Shown one piece after another: positions 8,485 to 16,924 of a DNA stretch of 64,000 nt. Source of the stretch: Streptomyces sp. GTDB taxonomy: Bacteria; Actinomycetota; Actinomycetes; Streptomycetales; Streptomycetaceae. Below the pieces are notes generated by a model, which did no database searches, was not told the DNA's origin, and saw only the letters and a program-made list of their open reading frames with translations. How positions within the stretch are numbered: the stretch's first letter is position 1; every line of letters begins with the position of its first letter. The DNA lies in the NCBI RefSeq assembly GCF_019510245.1, contig NZ_JAEKKT010000120.1, forward strand, positions 88,689-152,688. Reading direction: 5' to 3'. The position numbers were made by a program, and so were the translations under genes.

Positions 8485-9548
8485 TTCCGGTACTCCGCCG
8501 GTACGGCCTTCGCGGCGAGGCCCTCGAAGCGGTGGTCGAAGAGCGAGGAGACGTCGGTCTTCTTCACGAAGCCGCCCTCCGCCAGCAGGTCCGCGGTCTC
8601 CTGCTCCCACGTGACCGCCTCGTCCCAGCTCGGCGGGAACAGCGGCTTGTTGGCCAGCTTGGTGATGCCCCGGGCCTGGGCGAGGGTCAGGTTCTGGGTC
8701 TTCACGTAGAACTCCTCGTTCCAGGTGTCCGGGTTCTCCCACTGCCAGACCAGGCCCCTGGCCCACTGCGGGATGTACGCGGCGATCGCGGCCGCCTTGG
8801 CCCTGTCGTTCAGCACCGACTGCGGCGCCCACAGCAGGTTGAGCAGGTCGACGACGTCGGTGGCGATGGTGTGCGCGCCCTTGGAGCCGTACTGCTGGAG
8901 GTAGGCCGGCGCCTGGGTGTTGGCCAGCGGGGCCACGTCCACCTGGCCGGACTGCAGGGCGGTGAGGAACTGGTTGCTGGTCAGCGGGACCAGCTTCACG
9001 TCGCCGTAGGCGAGCCCGGCCTCCTTCAGCGCCCGCAGCAGGACGACACCCTGCGCCTGCCCCTGCGAGAAGGCAAGCTTCTTTCCCTTGAATTCGGCGA
9101 CCGTGCGGATGTCGCTGCCGGGCTTGGTGGCGAACAGGTAGTTCGGCTTTCGGGTCAGCTCGATCGCCACGATTTTTGCGGCGAAACCCTGGTACTGCGC
9201 CTGGATCGGCGGAATTCCCGCGTTGTTGGCGAGGTCGAGGGACTTGGCGCGGAACGCGTTGATGACATCGGGACCGGCGCCGATGTTCACCCAGCTCGAC
9301 ACCGTGAACGGCAGTTCCGGCAGCTTCGCCAGCTTGAACTCCAGCTGCTGGACGCCCAGATAGGAGGCGATCTTCAGGCTGGTGCCGGCCGGGACCTTGT
9401 CGGCCAGCGGAGCGGTCGAGGCGCCCGCGGTGTCGGCGGCCGCACTGCCGCCCGCGCAGCCGCTCAGCCCGGCCACGGCCGCCGAGGCGCCGAGCAGTGA
9501 GGTGAGGAAGAGCCGGCGGTCGATGCCGGGGGAGGACGCAGAAGGCAT
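8481..9548 (-). CDS. ABC transporter substrate-binding lipoprotein, sulfonate/nitrate/taurine type
   Basis: A 355-residue SsuA-like binding protein. The N-terminus has twin arginines (DRRLFLTSLLGA) and a lipobox LSGC with Cys31 as the lipidation site, so it is probably Tat-exported and anchored outside the membrane. The mature part has two lobes with motifs such as NNAGIPPIQAQYQG and FKGKKLAFSQG. ATG 9548 is preferred over upstream in-frame ATGs because GGAG lies 7 nt before it and it gives a standard signal peptide. It is the first structural gene of the operon and is preceded by a short cysteine-rich leader ORF (9663-9689). The ligand is unknown; sulfonates are most likely from context. Confidence 0.88.
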   Translation of the reverse strand: MPSASSPGIDRRLFLTSLLGASAAVAGLSGCAGGSAAADTAGASTAPLADKVPAGTSLKIASYLGVQQLEFKLAKLPELPFTVSSWVNIGAGPDVINAFRAKSLDLANNAGIPPIQAQYQGFAAKIVAIELTRKPNYLFATKPGSDIRTVAEFKGKKLAFSQGQAQGVVLLRALKEAGLAYGDVKLVPLTSNQFLTALQSGQVDVAPLANTQAPAYLQQYGSKGAHTIATDVVDLLNLLWAPQSVLNDRAKAAAIAAYIPQWARGLVWQWENPDTWNEEFYVKTQNLTLAQARGITKLANKPLFPPSWDEAVTWEQETADLLAEGGFVKKTDVSSLFDHRFEGLAAKAVPAEYRK

Positions 9549-9638
9549 GGGAGTGCTCCGGGGAGAAAAGCAGCAGAAAGGCAGGGCGAATTCCCGGCGA
9601 CGGAAGGCCGGAAAGAGAGATCTCACGCAGAGGGAAAT

Positions 9639-9654
9639 GCGCGCCCGGGGCGCG
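9639..9654 (-). other. GC palindrome just after the cysteine leader ORF
   Basis: A GCGCGCCC/GGGGCGCG inverted repeat begins 8 nt after the leader stop codon and lies between the leader and the binding-protein gene. Its placement suits an attenuator or ribosome-sensitive hairpin. No U-run follows it, so termination is not evident. Confidence 0.4.
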
Positions 9655-9662
9655 TCAAGACG

Positions 9663-9689
9663 TCAGCAACAGAGGGTGCGACAGGTCAT
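9663..9689 (-). CDS. Candidate cysteine-rich leader peptide upstream of the sulfonate operon
   Basis: An 8-residue ORF reading MTCRTLCC, with Cys-Cys immediately before the TGA stop; three of its eight codons are cysteine. AAGGA lies about 11 nt upstream. It sits 114 bp before the binding-protein start, in the gap after the ROK regulator gene, and is followed by a GC palindrome. Short ORFs ending in cysteine codons upstream of sulfur-assimilation genes are known attenuation leaders in actinobacteria. Here it would link sulfur-source uptake to charged tRNA-Cys supply. The function is inferred from sequence and position only. Confidence 0.6.
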   Translation of the reverse strand: MTCRTLCC

Positions 9690-9743
9690 GAGATGGATGT
9701 TCCTTGCCGTGTGCGACGGCTGTCAATATTCCGAGTTTCTGAA

Positions 9744-10952
9744 TTAAATAAGCTCTGGTGACAGGACCGGAGCCGCGGCGTGCGAGGCGCTCAGCGGGTC
9801 CCGGTACAGCACGTCGAGGACCACCGAACCGCCTGCCACCGCCAGCACCGACTCGCGGAAACTGGTCGGCGCGACCACGGCCGCCCGCTCCGCACCGACC
9901 GCCTCCCGCAGCGCGGCGAGACAGTCCTCGCGGTACAGCACCCCGACCTCGGTGACGACCACGCTCTCCGGGTTGAGGACGTCGAGCAGCAGCGCCGCCG
10001 CCCGCCCGGTCAGCCGCGCCCGCTCCACCAGCAGCCGTACGGCCGCCGGATCGCCGGCCCCGGCCGCCGCGAGGACGTCCATCGGGTTGGCGCCGTCCGT
10101 CACCCCGGCCGCCCGGGCCCGCCGCACCAGCGTGCGTTCGCTGAGCTCCACCTGGAGACAGCCGGTGCGTCCGCAGCCGCAGGGCTCGGTGCCGCCCGGC
10201 ACCGGGAGGTGGCCGATCATCCCGGCCTGGGAGCGCGGCCCGTGGTGCACCTCGTCGCCGGTGGCGAACGCCGCGTCGACCACGTTCCCGACGAACAGGT
10301 GCAGCACGCTCCGGCTGCCCCGGGCCCGTCCGAAGAGCCGCTCCCCGTTGACCAACGCGCGCGCGTGGCCGTCCACATGGACGGGCAGCCCGGTGTGCGC
10401 GCCGAGCAGCTCGCGCACCGGCACCTCGCGCCAGCCCAGCAGGGGGTGCTCGACGACGGTCCCGGAGTCCCGGTCCACCCAGCCGCCGATGGCGACGCCG
10501 ATGCCCAGCGGCCGGCTGCCGGGCGTCTCGTCGAGCAGCGCGGCCAGCCCGGCGGCGGCCCGCGCCAGCACCCCGCGCGGGTCGGTGTCCCGGTGCTTCA
10601 GCTCCCGCCGTACGACGACCCGGCCGCGCAGGTCGAGCAGCGCGACCGTGGTGTACCGGACGGCCACGTGCACCCCGCCGACCACGAACCGCGAGTCGTC
10701 CAGGTCGACCGGCACGTGCGGCCGGCCCACGCCCTTGACGCGCTGCGGCGCCGTCGTCTCCCGGAGCAGGCCGAGTTCGGTGAACCGGGCGCAGTAGTCG
10801 GTGACGGAGGCCGGGGAGAGCCCGGTCAGCCGGGCGATGGTGGAGCGGGCGACCGGCCCGTGCTCGAGAACCGAGCGGAGGACCACACTGGCGCTGGTCC
10901 GCCGCCGGTCACGGGGCGCGGAGGTGAGCGGGGGTGCTGCGGTACGGGGCAT
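9744..10952 (-). CDS. ROK-family transcriptional regulator
   Basis: A 402-residue regulator with an N-terminal winged helix-turn-helix (about residues 20-75, with STIARLTGLSPASVTDY) and a C-terminal ROK sugar-kinase-like domain. The ROK zinc-binding signature is present as CGCGRTGC. Such proteins usually sense a sugar or a metabolite derived from one. It lies upstream of and co-directional with the sulfonate operon (195-bp gap). Its own 5' side has a 28-codon leader ORF of the kind found before sulfur genes, suggesting that it serves the operon. Direct control of the operon is an inference. Confidence 0.85.
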   Translation of the reverse strand: MPRTAAPPLTSAPRDRRRTSASVVLRSVLEHGPVARSTIARLTGLSPASVTDYCARFTELGLLRETTAPQRVKGVGRPHVPVDLDDSRFVVGGVHVAVRYTTVALLDLRGRVVVRRELKHRDTDPRGVLARAAAGLAALLDETPGSRPLGIGVAIGGWVDRDSGTVVEHPLLGWREVPVRELLGAHTGLPVHVDGHARALVNGERLFGRARGSRSVLHLFVGNVVDAAFATGDEVHHGPRSQAGMIGHLPVPGGTEPCGCGRTGCLQVELSERTLVRRARAAGVTDGANPMDVLAAAGAGDPAAVRLLVERARLTGRAAALLLDVLNPESVVVTEVGVLYREDCLAALREAVGAERAAVVAPTSFRESVLAVAGGSVVLDVLYRDPLSASHAAAPVLSPELI

Positions 10953-11029
10953 GGGAAACCGTCCTCGGGAACGGGGCCGACACGTCTCGGACGTCGAGGC
11001 GCGCCGGACCGGTCTCCCGCCGCGCGGCC

Positions 11030-11116
11030 TCAGAGCGGGCGGCGACAGACGGCAGCCCCTTGCCGTCGCAGGTCGACATAGCGACGCGACGTGAGGTTCA
11101 GGGACTGGGCGACCAT
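11030..11116 (-). CDS. Putative cysteine/arginine leader peptide upstream of the ROK regulator
   Basis: A 28-residue ORF from ATG 11116. Its core LTSRRYVDLRRQGAAVCRR matches the pattern of short actinobacterial 'putative leader peptides' (roughly L-x-x-RRHVDL-x-R-x-x-x-A-x-C), which are found upstream of sulfur-uptake and cysteine genes. The stop lies 77 bp before the ROK start. A plausible -10 (TTAAGG) lies about 23 nt upstream of the ATG. The ribosome-binding site is weak (CCGGA). It is too short for ordinary gene callers. The role as an attenuator is inferred from family resemblance and position. Confidence 0.6.
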   Translation of the reverse strand: MVAQSLNLTSRRYVDLRRQGAAVCRRPL

Positions 11117-11387
11117 GTCCGGAAGCGTAAGCCAGAAACCCTTAATCCCACCAGACCACTAGGGTTCGATTGGCGGAACTCCACAGGCCTGTTCAACGCC
11201 GTTGACGTGACTGAAACATCTCTGCCTGAGTGATCGGCGTCACCCCGTACCGCGTGTAACCCGCACCCTTTGTGGAGAGCCCACCAAGTGCCGCTTCCGG
11301 CCTTTGTCGACCGCTGACGTGTCCGGCTCAGACGGCCCGGGATAGCGTCACGGTGTCCCTTGCCTGCCCCCACCCCGCGGAGTCCCC

Positions 11388-11972
11388 ATGAGCACCGCCA
11401 CCGCCGCCGCGTCGACCCGCACCGGCACCGTCCTCGCCGACCTCCTGCCCGCGTCCCGGGTGCGCGATGTCGCCCTCGTGGCGGGCGGCGCCGTGCTCAC
11501 CGGCCTCGCCGCCCAGATCGCCGTCCCGGTGCCCGGCTCCCCGGTCCCGGTGACCGGCCAGACCTTCGCCGCCCTGCTCGTCGGCACCGCCCTCGGCGCC
11601 CGCCGCGGCCTGCTCTCCCTCGCCCTGTACGCGCTGGCCGGCCTCGCGGGCGTGCCCTGGTTCGCGAGTGGCACCTCCGGTGTGTCCGTCTCCTTCGGCT
11701 ACATCCTCGGCATGATGCTGGCCTCCGCCGTCGTCGGCGCCCTGGCCCGGCGCGGCGCCGACCGCGGCGTGCTGCGCATGGCCGGCACGATGCTGCTCGG
11801 CGAGGCGATCATCTACGCGGTCGGCGTGCCCTACCTCGCCTACGCCGCCGGCATGTCGGCGTCCGCGGCGATCGCGGCCGGCCTCACCCCGTTCCTGATC
11901 GGCGACGCGGTGAAGGCCGCCCTGGCGATGGGCGCGGTGCCCGCGGCCTGGAAGCTCGTCGGCGAGCGCTGA
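11388..11972 (+). CDS. bioY: Biotin transporter BioY
   Basis: A 194-residue integral membrane S-component that captures biotin for an ECF importer or works alone. It has about six hydrophobic segments, and the BioY phrases PVPVTGQTFAALLVG (motif common to the family), LYALAGLAGVPWF and the late PFLIGDAVKAALA. No bioM or bioN genes are adjacent, so it is a solitary BioY, as in many actinobacteria. It is divergent from the leader ORF/ROK gene and convergent with the LPXTG protein gene, with a strong terminator between. No recognisable biotin-repressor operator was seen. Confidence 0.9.
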   Translation: MSTATAAASTRTGTVLADLLPASRVRDVALVAGGAVLTGLAAQIAVPVPGSPVPVTGQTFAALLVGTALGARRGLLSLALYALAGLAGVPWFASGTSGVSVSFGYILGMMLASAVVGALARRGADRGVLRMAGTMLLGEAIIYAVGVPYLAYAAGMSASAAIAAGLTPFLIGDAVKAALAMGAVPAAWKLVGER

Positions 11973-11985
11973 ACCGGCCCGACCG

Positions 11986-12025
11986 CAGCGGGGCCCGGGG
12001 TGCGTCGGCACCCCGGGCCCCGCTG
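11986..12025. terminator. Bidirectional terminator between bioY and the LPXTG gene
   Basis: A perfect 18-bp GC-rich stem (11986-12003 with 12008-12025) with a 4-nt loop lies in the gap between convergent genes. Confidence 0.75.
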
Positions 12026-12036
12026 TCGTACGGGTG

Positions 12037-12768
12037 CTACGACTGCTGCCGCGGCCGCCGCTGCGACCACCACACCCCCGCGGCCCCGGCCGCGATCAGC
12101 GCCGCGCCGGCCGCGCCGAGCGGCAGCACGTCACTGCCGGCGCCGGTCTTCGGCAACTGGTCACCGCCCGGCCCCACCGGCTTGTTGTCGGTGCCGAGCA
12201 GCAACGGGGTGGCCGGGGCGTTCGGCGACGGGTTCGTCGTACCGAACGGCACCGGGCCCTGCTGCCAGAAGGTCTTCTTCCCGTCCGCGCTCTGCACGGG
12301 CAGGCAGATCTTCCCGGTCCTGCCGAGGTCGAACGTGGCGTCCACGGCGTAGGACTTCGACGTGCCCGCGCCGAGCGCCCCCACGGGGCAGCTGAAGGCG
12401 CTGTTCGAGCCGGCCGGCAGATCCTTCGCGGCGACGGCGTCGCACCCCTGCACCCCGTTGACCTTCAGCCCGTCGAAACCGACCACCAACAGCCGGATAC
12501 TGTCGCTCTCCTTGGTCCCTTCGTTCTTCACGGTGGCGGTAATCGCCGTTTTCTGTGAACTGTTGTCGACCGAGATCCGCTCGGGCAGTGTGGTCGTCAG
12601 CCGCACACCGTCCGGCGCCTGGTCGACCGCCTTTCCCCCCTTGCCGCTTCCCGGTCCCTGGTCATCGGCGGCGGCCGTGAACGGCAGGATCAGCACGGCC
12701 GAGAAAGATGCCGTGACCAGCGATCCCCCGACCACCGTCAGTCGCCGGCGCATACGACGAGAACTCAT
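12037..12768 (-). CDS. LPXTG-type sortase-anchored surface protein, function unknown
   Basis: A 243-residue secreted protein. The N-terminus (MSSRRMRRRLTVVGG then a hydrophobic stretch) is a signal peptide. The C-terminus from about residue 205 has LPKTG, a hydrophobic helix and the basic tail SQRRPRQQS, a complete sorting signal for covalent attachment to peptidoglycan. The body (about 50-180) is beta-rich and contains CDAV and FSCPVG cysteines that may pair. ATG 12768 is chosen because AGGGGGA precedes it by about 6 nt. No enzymatic domain is recognised. Many Streptomyces carry similar small anchored proteins of unknown role. Confidence 0.75.
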   Translation of the reverse strand: MSSRRMRRRLTVVGGSLVTASFSAVLILPFTAAADDQGPGSGKGGKAVDQAPDGVRLTTTLPERISVDNSSQKTAITATVKNEGTKESDSIRLLVVGFDGLKVNGVQGCDAVAAKDLPAGSNSAFSCPVGALGAGTSKSYAVDATFDLGRTGKICLPVQSADGKKTFWQQGPVPFGTTNPSPNAPATPLLLGTDNKPVGPGGDQLPKTGAGSDVLPLGAAGAALIAAGAAGVWWSQRRPRQQS

Positions 12769-12867
12769 GTTCGTCCCCCTTGCAACCCCCTGGACCGCGC
12801 CTGAATTCGCGGCCACTTGAAGAGGTACCACAAGATTTCTCCGCACTATGCTGGTACGGCCGTAAGT

Positions 12868-14645
12868 GTGACCATTGTGTACCGGCAGGGGCGGTCGTTG
12901 AGGGGGTGCAGCGAATTGCCGGGGAATTCAGAGGATTCAGGGAATTCAGGGAATTCAGTTGGCGCGGGGAGTCCGGGGAGTCCGGGGAGCCAGGGGGGTC
13001 CGGAGAGCGCGGGGCCGGGCGGGGTCCCCGGGCTGCTGGTGACCGGCCGCTACCGGCTGGCCGAGAGCATCGGGCAGGGCGGCATGGGGCGGGTGTGGCG
13101 GGCCGCCGACGAGATCCTCGACCGGCAGGTCGCCGTCAAGGAGATGCGCATCGACGGCCTCGACGCCGAGGACACCCGCACCCGCCGCGAACGCACCCTG
13201 CGCGAGGCCAGGGCCACCGCCCGGATCGACCACCCCAACGTCGTGCGGGTCTATGACGTGGTCGACGAGGGCGAACGCCTCTGGATCGTCATGGAACTGG
13301 TCCACGGCCGCTCGCTGGAGTGGATCATGGCCGAGGAGGGGGCACTGAGCCCGCGCGCGACGGCCCGAATCGGCCTCGGCCTGGTCGCGGCGCTGCGCCA
13401 GGTGCACGCCGGGGGAGTGCTGCACCGCGACATCAAACCCGGGAACGTGCTCGTCGAGAACACCGCGGGCAGGGTCGTCCTCACCGACTTCGGCATCGCC
13501 GCGATCCAGGACGCCAAGGCGCTCACCATGGCCGGCATGCTCGTCGGCTCCCCCGACTACATGGCGCCCGAACGACCCTGCACGCCGTCCTCTACGAGGA
13601 CCCCGAACTCCCGGCCACGGCAGGCCCGTTGCACGACCTCCTGGCAGCCCTCCTGGAGAAGGAACCGGCCGCACGCCCCGGCCTGGAGGAGGTGGAGCGG
13701 CAACTGCGCCCGGTGGCCCACCCGGCCCCCGTCGAACGCCGCACCCCCACCTACATGCTGCGCCCACCGACACCGCAGGACGAACCCCCACAGCCATCGC
13801 CGACGGAGGTGCGGACAGTCCCGTCGTTCAGCGCGTCGACGCAGGCGGCGTCGGAACCCCGCTCGGAGGTCCGCTCGGAAACCCCGTCGAACAATTCGAC
13901 GGGCCCGACACTGGAGCGCCCCACCAGTGAACGCCCCGAACCACAGCGCCCCGAAAGGGGCGCGGGGCTGCATCGATCAGCGGCTCCGCCGCGGCGCGCG
14001 ACCAGCCACGACGGGCCCGCACGTCCCCACCCGGCCAAAGCCCCCCGACGGACAACTCTCCTCGCCGTCCTGGGAATCGCCGCCGTGACCACGGCCCTCG
14101 CCGTCCTCCTCACCACCACAACGGACGGCGGCGACAAGGACACGGCGACCGGCACCTCCCCGACCCCCTCGGCCGCAACCGACCCCTCGGCCACCGTTGC
14201 GGGCACCGCCCGCCCCCGCTCCCTCCCGCCCGGCACCCACGAGGAGGCCGGCGGCTTCGCCTGGGCGCCCCCCGCCGGCTGGCGCAGGGACGTGAAGACG
14301 GGCGCCGAGGTCCACTACACCTCCCCCGACGGCGGCCAGGAACTCGTCGCCAAGTCCTCGCTCGCCCGCGGCAACCTCATGGACAGCTGGAGCGCCTCCG
14401 AACAGAGCGCCCACCAGGGACAGGGCTACGCCAAGATCCGGCTGGCCGAGACGACCTTCCGCGGCTACCCGGCGGTGGTCTGGGAGTACACCTTCACCCT
14501 CAGGGGCACCCCCTGGCACGCACGGCTGCTGGGCTTCGACGCGGACGGCAAGTCGTACCAGATCAACACCTGGTACCAGCCGGCGGTCGAAGCCCAGGCC
14601 GTACGGACGTACGAGAAGGTGAAGGACAGCTTCACCCTGCTGTGA
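12868..14645 (+). pseudogene. Serine/threonine protein kinase with internal deletion and frameshift
   Basis: A membrane Hanks-type kinase gene that appears broken. The first frame encodes a low-complexity Ser/Gly/Pro leader and a kinase N-lobe and core: glycine loop GQGGMGRVW, VAVKEM lysine, LHRDIKPGNVL, DFG in LTDFGIA, and PDYMAPE. Directly after APE (near 13574) the frame changes. The continuing frame enters at TLHAVLYEDPELP, a segment normally about 35-40 residues beyond APE, so subdomain IX (the DxWSLG region) is missing along with the frame. Downstream the second frame is intact: a Pro-rich linker, one membrane helix (LLAVLGIAAVTTALAVLL) and an extracellular domain ending at 14645. The start is uncertain (GTG 12868 or 12877, TTG 12898). 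It could be a real mutation or an assembly error. Confidence 0.8.
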
Positions 14646-14648
14646 GGA

Positions 14649-16082
14649 TCAGCCGACGGACACCCGGTCGGCGGGCTCGGCGGCCGCCTGGTCCGCACGG
14701 CCGCCGGCCATCTTCTGCTTCACCAGCGCGACGACGATCACCGCCGCCGCGACCATCAGTGAGAGCAGCACCGTCGTACGACCGCTGCTCTCGCCCTCCG
14801 TGTCGGTCAGCATGTAGCCCAGCACGAAGACGATCAGGCCGGCCGTCGCCCAGGTCAGGTACGGGTACAGCCACATCTTCACGACGAGCTTCTCCGGCGC
14901 CTCTGCCTGGATGATCTTCCGCATGCGCAGCTGCGAGAAGCAGATGACGAGCCAGACGAACAGGGCCACCGCGCCGCTGGAGTTGACGAGGAAGAGGAAG
15001 ACCGAGTCCGGGAACTTGTAGTTGAAGAAGACGGCGACGAACCCGAACAGCACGGACGCGATGATCGCGGCCATCGGCACACCGCGGGCCGTGGTCCGCG
15101 CGAACGCCTTCGGGGCGTCGCCCCGCTGCCCGAGCGAGAAGGCCATCCGGGAGGCCGTGTACAGGCCGGAGTTGAGACAGGACAGCACGGACGTCAGCAC
15201 GATGAAGTTCATGATCTGACCGGCGTGCGCGATGCCGAGGGAGTCGAGGGCGGCGACGTACGAGCCCTTCTCCTTGATGGCCGGGTCGTTCCAGGGCAGC
15301 AGCGAGACGACGATGAGGATCGAGCCGAGGTAGAAGACGCCGATCCGCCAGATGATGCTGTTGGTGGACTTGGTGACCGCGCGCTGCGGGTCCTCCGACT
15401 CGCCGGCGGCCAGGGTGGCGATCTCGCTGCCCATGAAGGAGAAGACGACGAGCAGGACACCGGTGAGGATGGCGCCGGGCCCGTGCGGCAGGAAGCCGCC
15501 GTGACCGGTGAGGTTGGAGAAGCTCGCCCGGTCGGTGTCCGCGCCCGGCAGCACGCCCAGCACGGCGAGCAGACCGACGACGATGAACGCGCCGATCGCG
15601 ACGACCTTGATGCCGGCGAACCAGAACTCGAACTCGCCGTAGGAGCCGACGGAGACCAGGTTGGTGGCGGTGAGGACCGTCATCACGATGAGCGCCCAGG
15701 CCCACTGCGGTACGGCCGGGATCCAGCCTTCCAGGATCGTGGCGCCGGCGGTGGCCTCGACCGCCAGCACCACCACCCAGAAGAACCAGTACAGCCAGCC
15801 GATGGAGAACCCGGCCCAGCGGCCGAGCGCGCGGTCCGCGTGCGCGGAGAACGATCCGGAGGTGGGGTTGGCGGCGGACATCTCGCCGAGCATGCGCATC
15901 ACCAGTACGACGAGCGTGCCGACGAGCGCGTACGACAGCAGGATGCCGGGACCTGCGGTGGCGATGCCGGTACTGGAACCGACGAAGAGGCCGGCGCCGA
16001 TGACGCCGCCGATGGCGATCATCGACAGATGGCGGTTCTTGAGTCCTGCGTGGAGACCGTCCTGGGGACCGGTGCCAGTCAT
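14649..16082 (-). CDS. Amino-acid permease (APC superfamily, GabP/AnsP-like)
   Basis: A 477-residue transporter with about 12 membrane segments. The family signature is clear at the N-terminus: LKNRHLSMIAIGGVIGAGLF followed by GPGILLSYALVG, then EMSAANPTSGSF, typical of proton-coupled amino-acid permeases. The likely substrates are GABA or neutral/amide amino acids; the sequence cannot decide. The ATG at 16082 has AAAGGA 8 nt upstream, which is better than the earlier in-frame ATG. It is convergent with the kinase pseudogene (3 bp apart) and divergent from rpiB. Confidence 0.88.
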   Translation of the reverse strand: MTGTGPQDGLHAGLKNRHLSMIAIGGVIGAGLFVGSSTGIATAGPGILLSYALVGTLVVLVMRMLGEMSAANPTSGSFSAHADRALGRWAGFSIGWLYWFFWVVVLAVEATAGATILEGWIPAVPQWAWALIVMTVLTATNLVSVGSYGEFEFWFAGIKVVAIGAFIVVGLLAVLGVLPGADTDRASFSNLTGHGGFLPHGPGAILTGVLLVVFSFMGSEIATLAAGESEDPQRAVTKSTNSIIWRIGVFYLGSILIVVSLLPWNDPAIKEKGSYVAALDSLGIAHAGQIMNFIVLTSVLSCLNSGLYTASRMAFSLGQRGDAPKAFARTTARGVPMAAIIASVLFGFVAVFFNYKFPDSVFLFLVNSSGAVALFVWLVICFSQLRMRKIIQAEAPEKLVVKMWLYPYLTWATAGLIVFVLGYMLTDTEGESSGRTTVLLSLMVAAAVIVVALVKQKMAGGRADQAAAEPADRVSVG

Positions 16083-16286
16083 GGGGGGAATCCTTTGCGC
16101 CGGGTGAGCGGGCTCTCGCACGAGCGGCGTACGAGTCGGTCCAGTGAAACGGAGGTGGACTGATTCCTGAACCTTTGAATCCAGATCGTTACTTGAGGTT
16201 TTCCTGAGGTTCTGTAGTGTTGCTCACAGTTTCCGGGATGCGGCCCCGCCCCTGCCGTGCGTTCACGCCCATGTCACACTCGTCCC

Positions 16287-16772
16287 ATGCGCGTGTATCT
16301 CGGCTCCGACCATGCGGGCTTCGAACTCAAGAACCACCTCGTCGAGTGGCTGAAGGCGGCGGGCCACGACCCCGTGGACTGCGGCCCCCACATCTACGAC
16401 GCCGACGACGACTACCCGCCCTTCTGCCTCCGCGCGGCCGAGCGGACGGCGGCGGACCCCGACGCCCTCGGCATCGTGATCGGCGGCTCCGGCAACGGTG
16501 AGCAGATCGCCGCGAACAAGGTGAAGGGCGTGCGGGCGGCGCTCGCCTGGAGCGAGGAGACGGCGTCGCTCGGCCGGCAGCACAACAACGCGAACGTCGT
16601 GGCGGTGGGCGCGCGCATGCACACGCAGGACGAGGCGACGAAGTTCGTCGAGACCTTCCTGAACACGCCGTTCTCCGAGGGCGAGCGGCACATCCGCCGC
16701 ATCGACATGCTCACGGCGTACGAGACCACGGGCGACCTCCCGCCGATCCCGGCGCACCACCCCCAGCCGTAG
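16287..16772 (+). CDS. rpiB: RpiB/LacAB-family sugar-phosphate isomerase (ribose-5-phosphate isomerase B type)
   Basis: A 161-residue cytoplasmic isomerase, likely interconverting ribose 5-phosphate and ribulose 5-phosphate in the pentose phosphate pathway. The sequence opens with the strand MRVYLGSDHAGFELK and contains GIVIGGSGNGEQIAANK, where E. coli-type RpiB has a Cys base (GSGxG region); here the position is Ser, as is common in actinobacteria where an acidic residue can act instead. The motif RQHNNANV is also diagnostic. No strong ribosome-binding site precedes ATG 16287. Alternative members of the family act on galactose or other sugar phosphates. Confidence 0.85.
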   Translation: MRVYLGSDHAGFELKNHLVEWLKAAGHDPVDCGPHIYDADDDYPPFCLRAAERTAADPDALGIVIGGSGNGEQIAANKVKGVRAALAWSEETASLGRQHNNANVVAVGARMHTQDEATKFVETFLNTPFSEGERHIRRIDMLTAYETTGDLPPIPAHHPQP

Positions 16773-16867
16773 GCCCTCCGCCCACCCACCCGCCCGACTC
16801 GGTCACCTGAGAAGCGAGGCGGGGGCGTGGCCGGCAGACATTCGGCCGCGGGCGCGCGAGGGCCGGT

Positions 16868-16913
16868 CGCGCAGTTCCTCCCCCAGCCTCCGTCCGGGGG
16901 CGCCCCCAGCGCC
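16868..16913 (+). repeat. Dispersed intergenic repeat, copy A
   Basis: This copy shares the core CGCGCAGTTCCTCCCCCA with copies at 20574-20620 and 25142-25187. The core leads into a CCCCC...GGGGG inverted repeat around a CC(T)TCGG-like loop. All three lie between genes. Confidence 0.7.
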
Positions 16914-16924
16914 GCTACGGGAGG

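Noticed and set aside
11117..11387. Biotin-repressor site before bioY
   Set aside because: I could not find a convincing inverted repeat of the BirA or BioQ type in this gap.
12868..14645. Programmed frameshift in the kinase gene
   Set aside because: There is no slippery sequence, and a conserved kinase segment of about 35-40 residues is absent. A frameshift alone would not restore an intact kinase.
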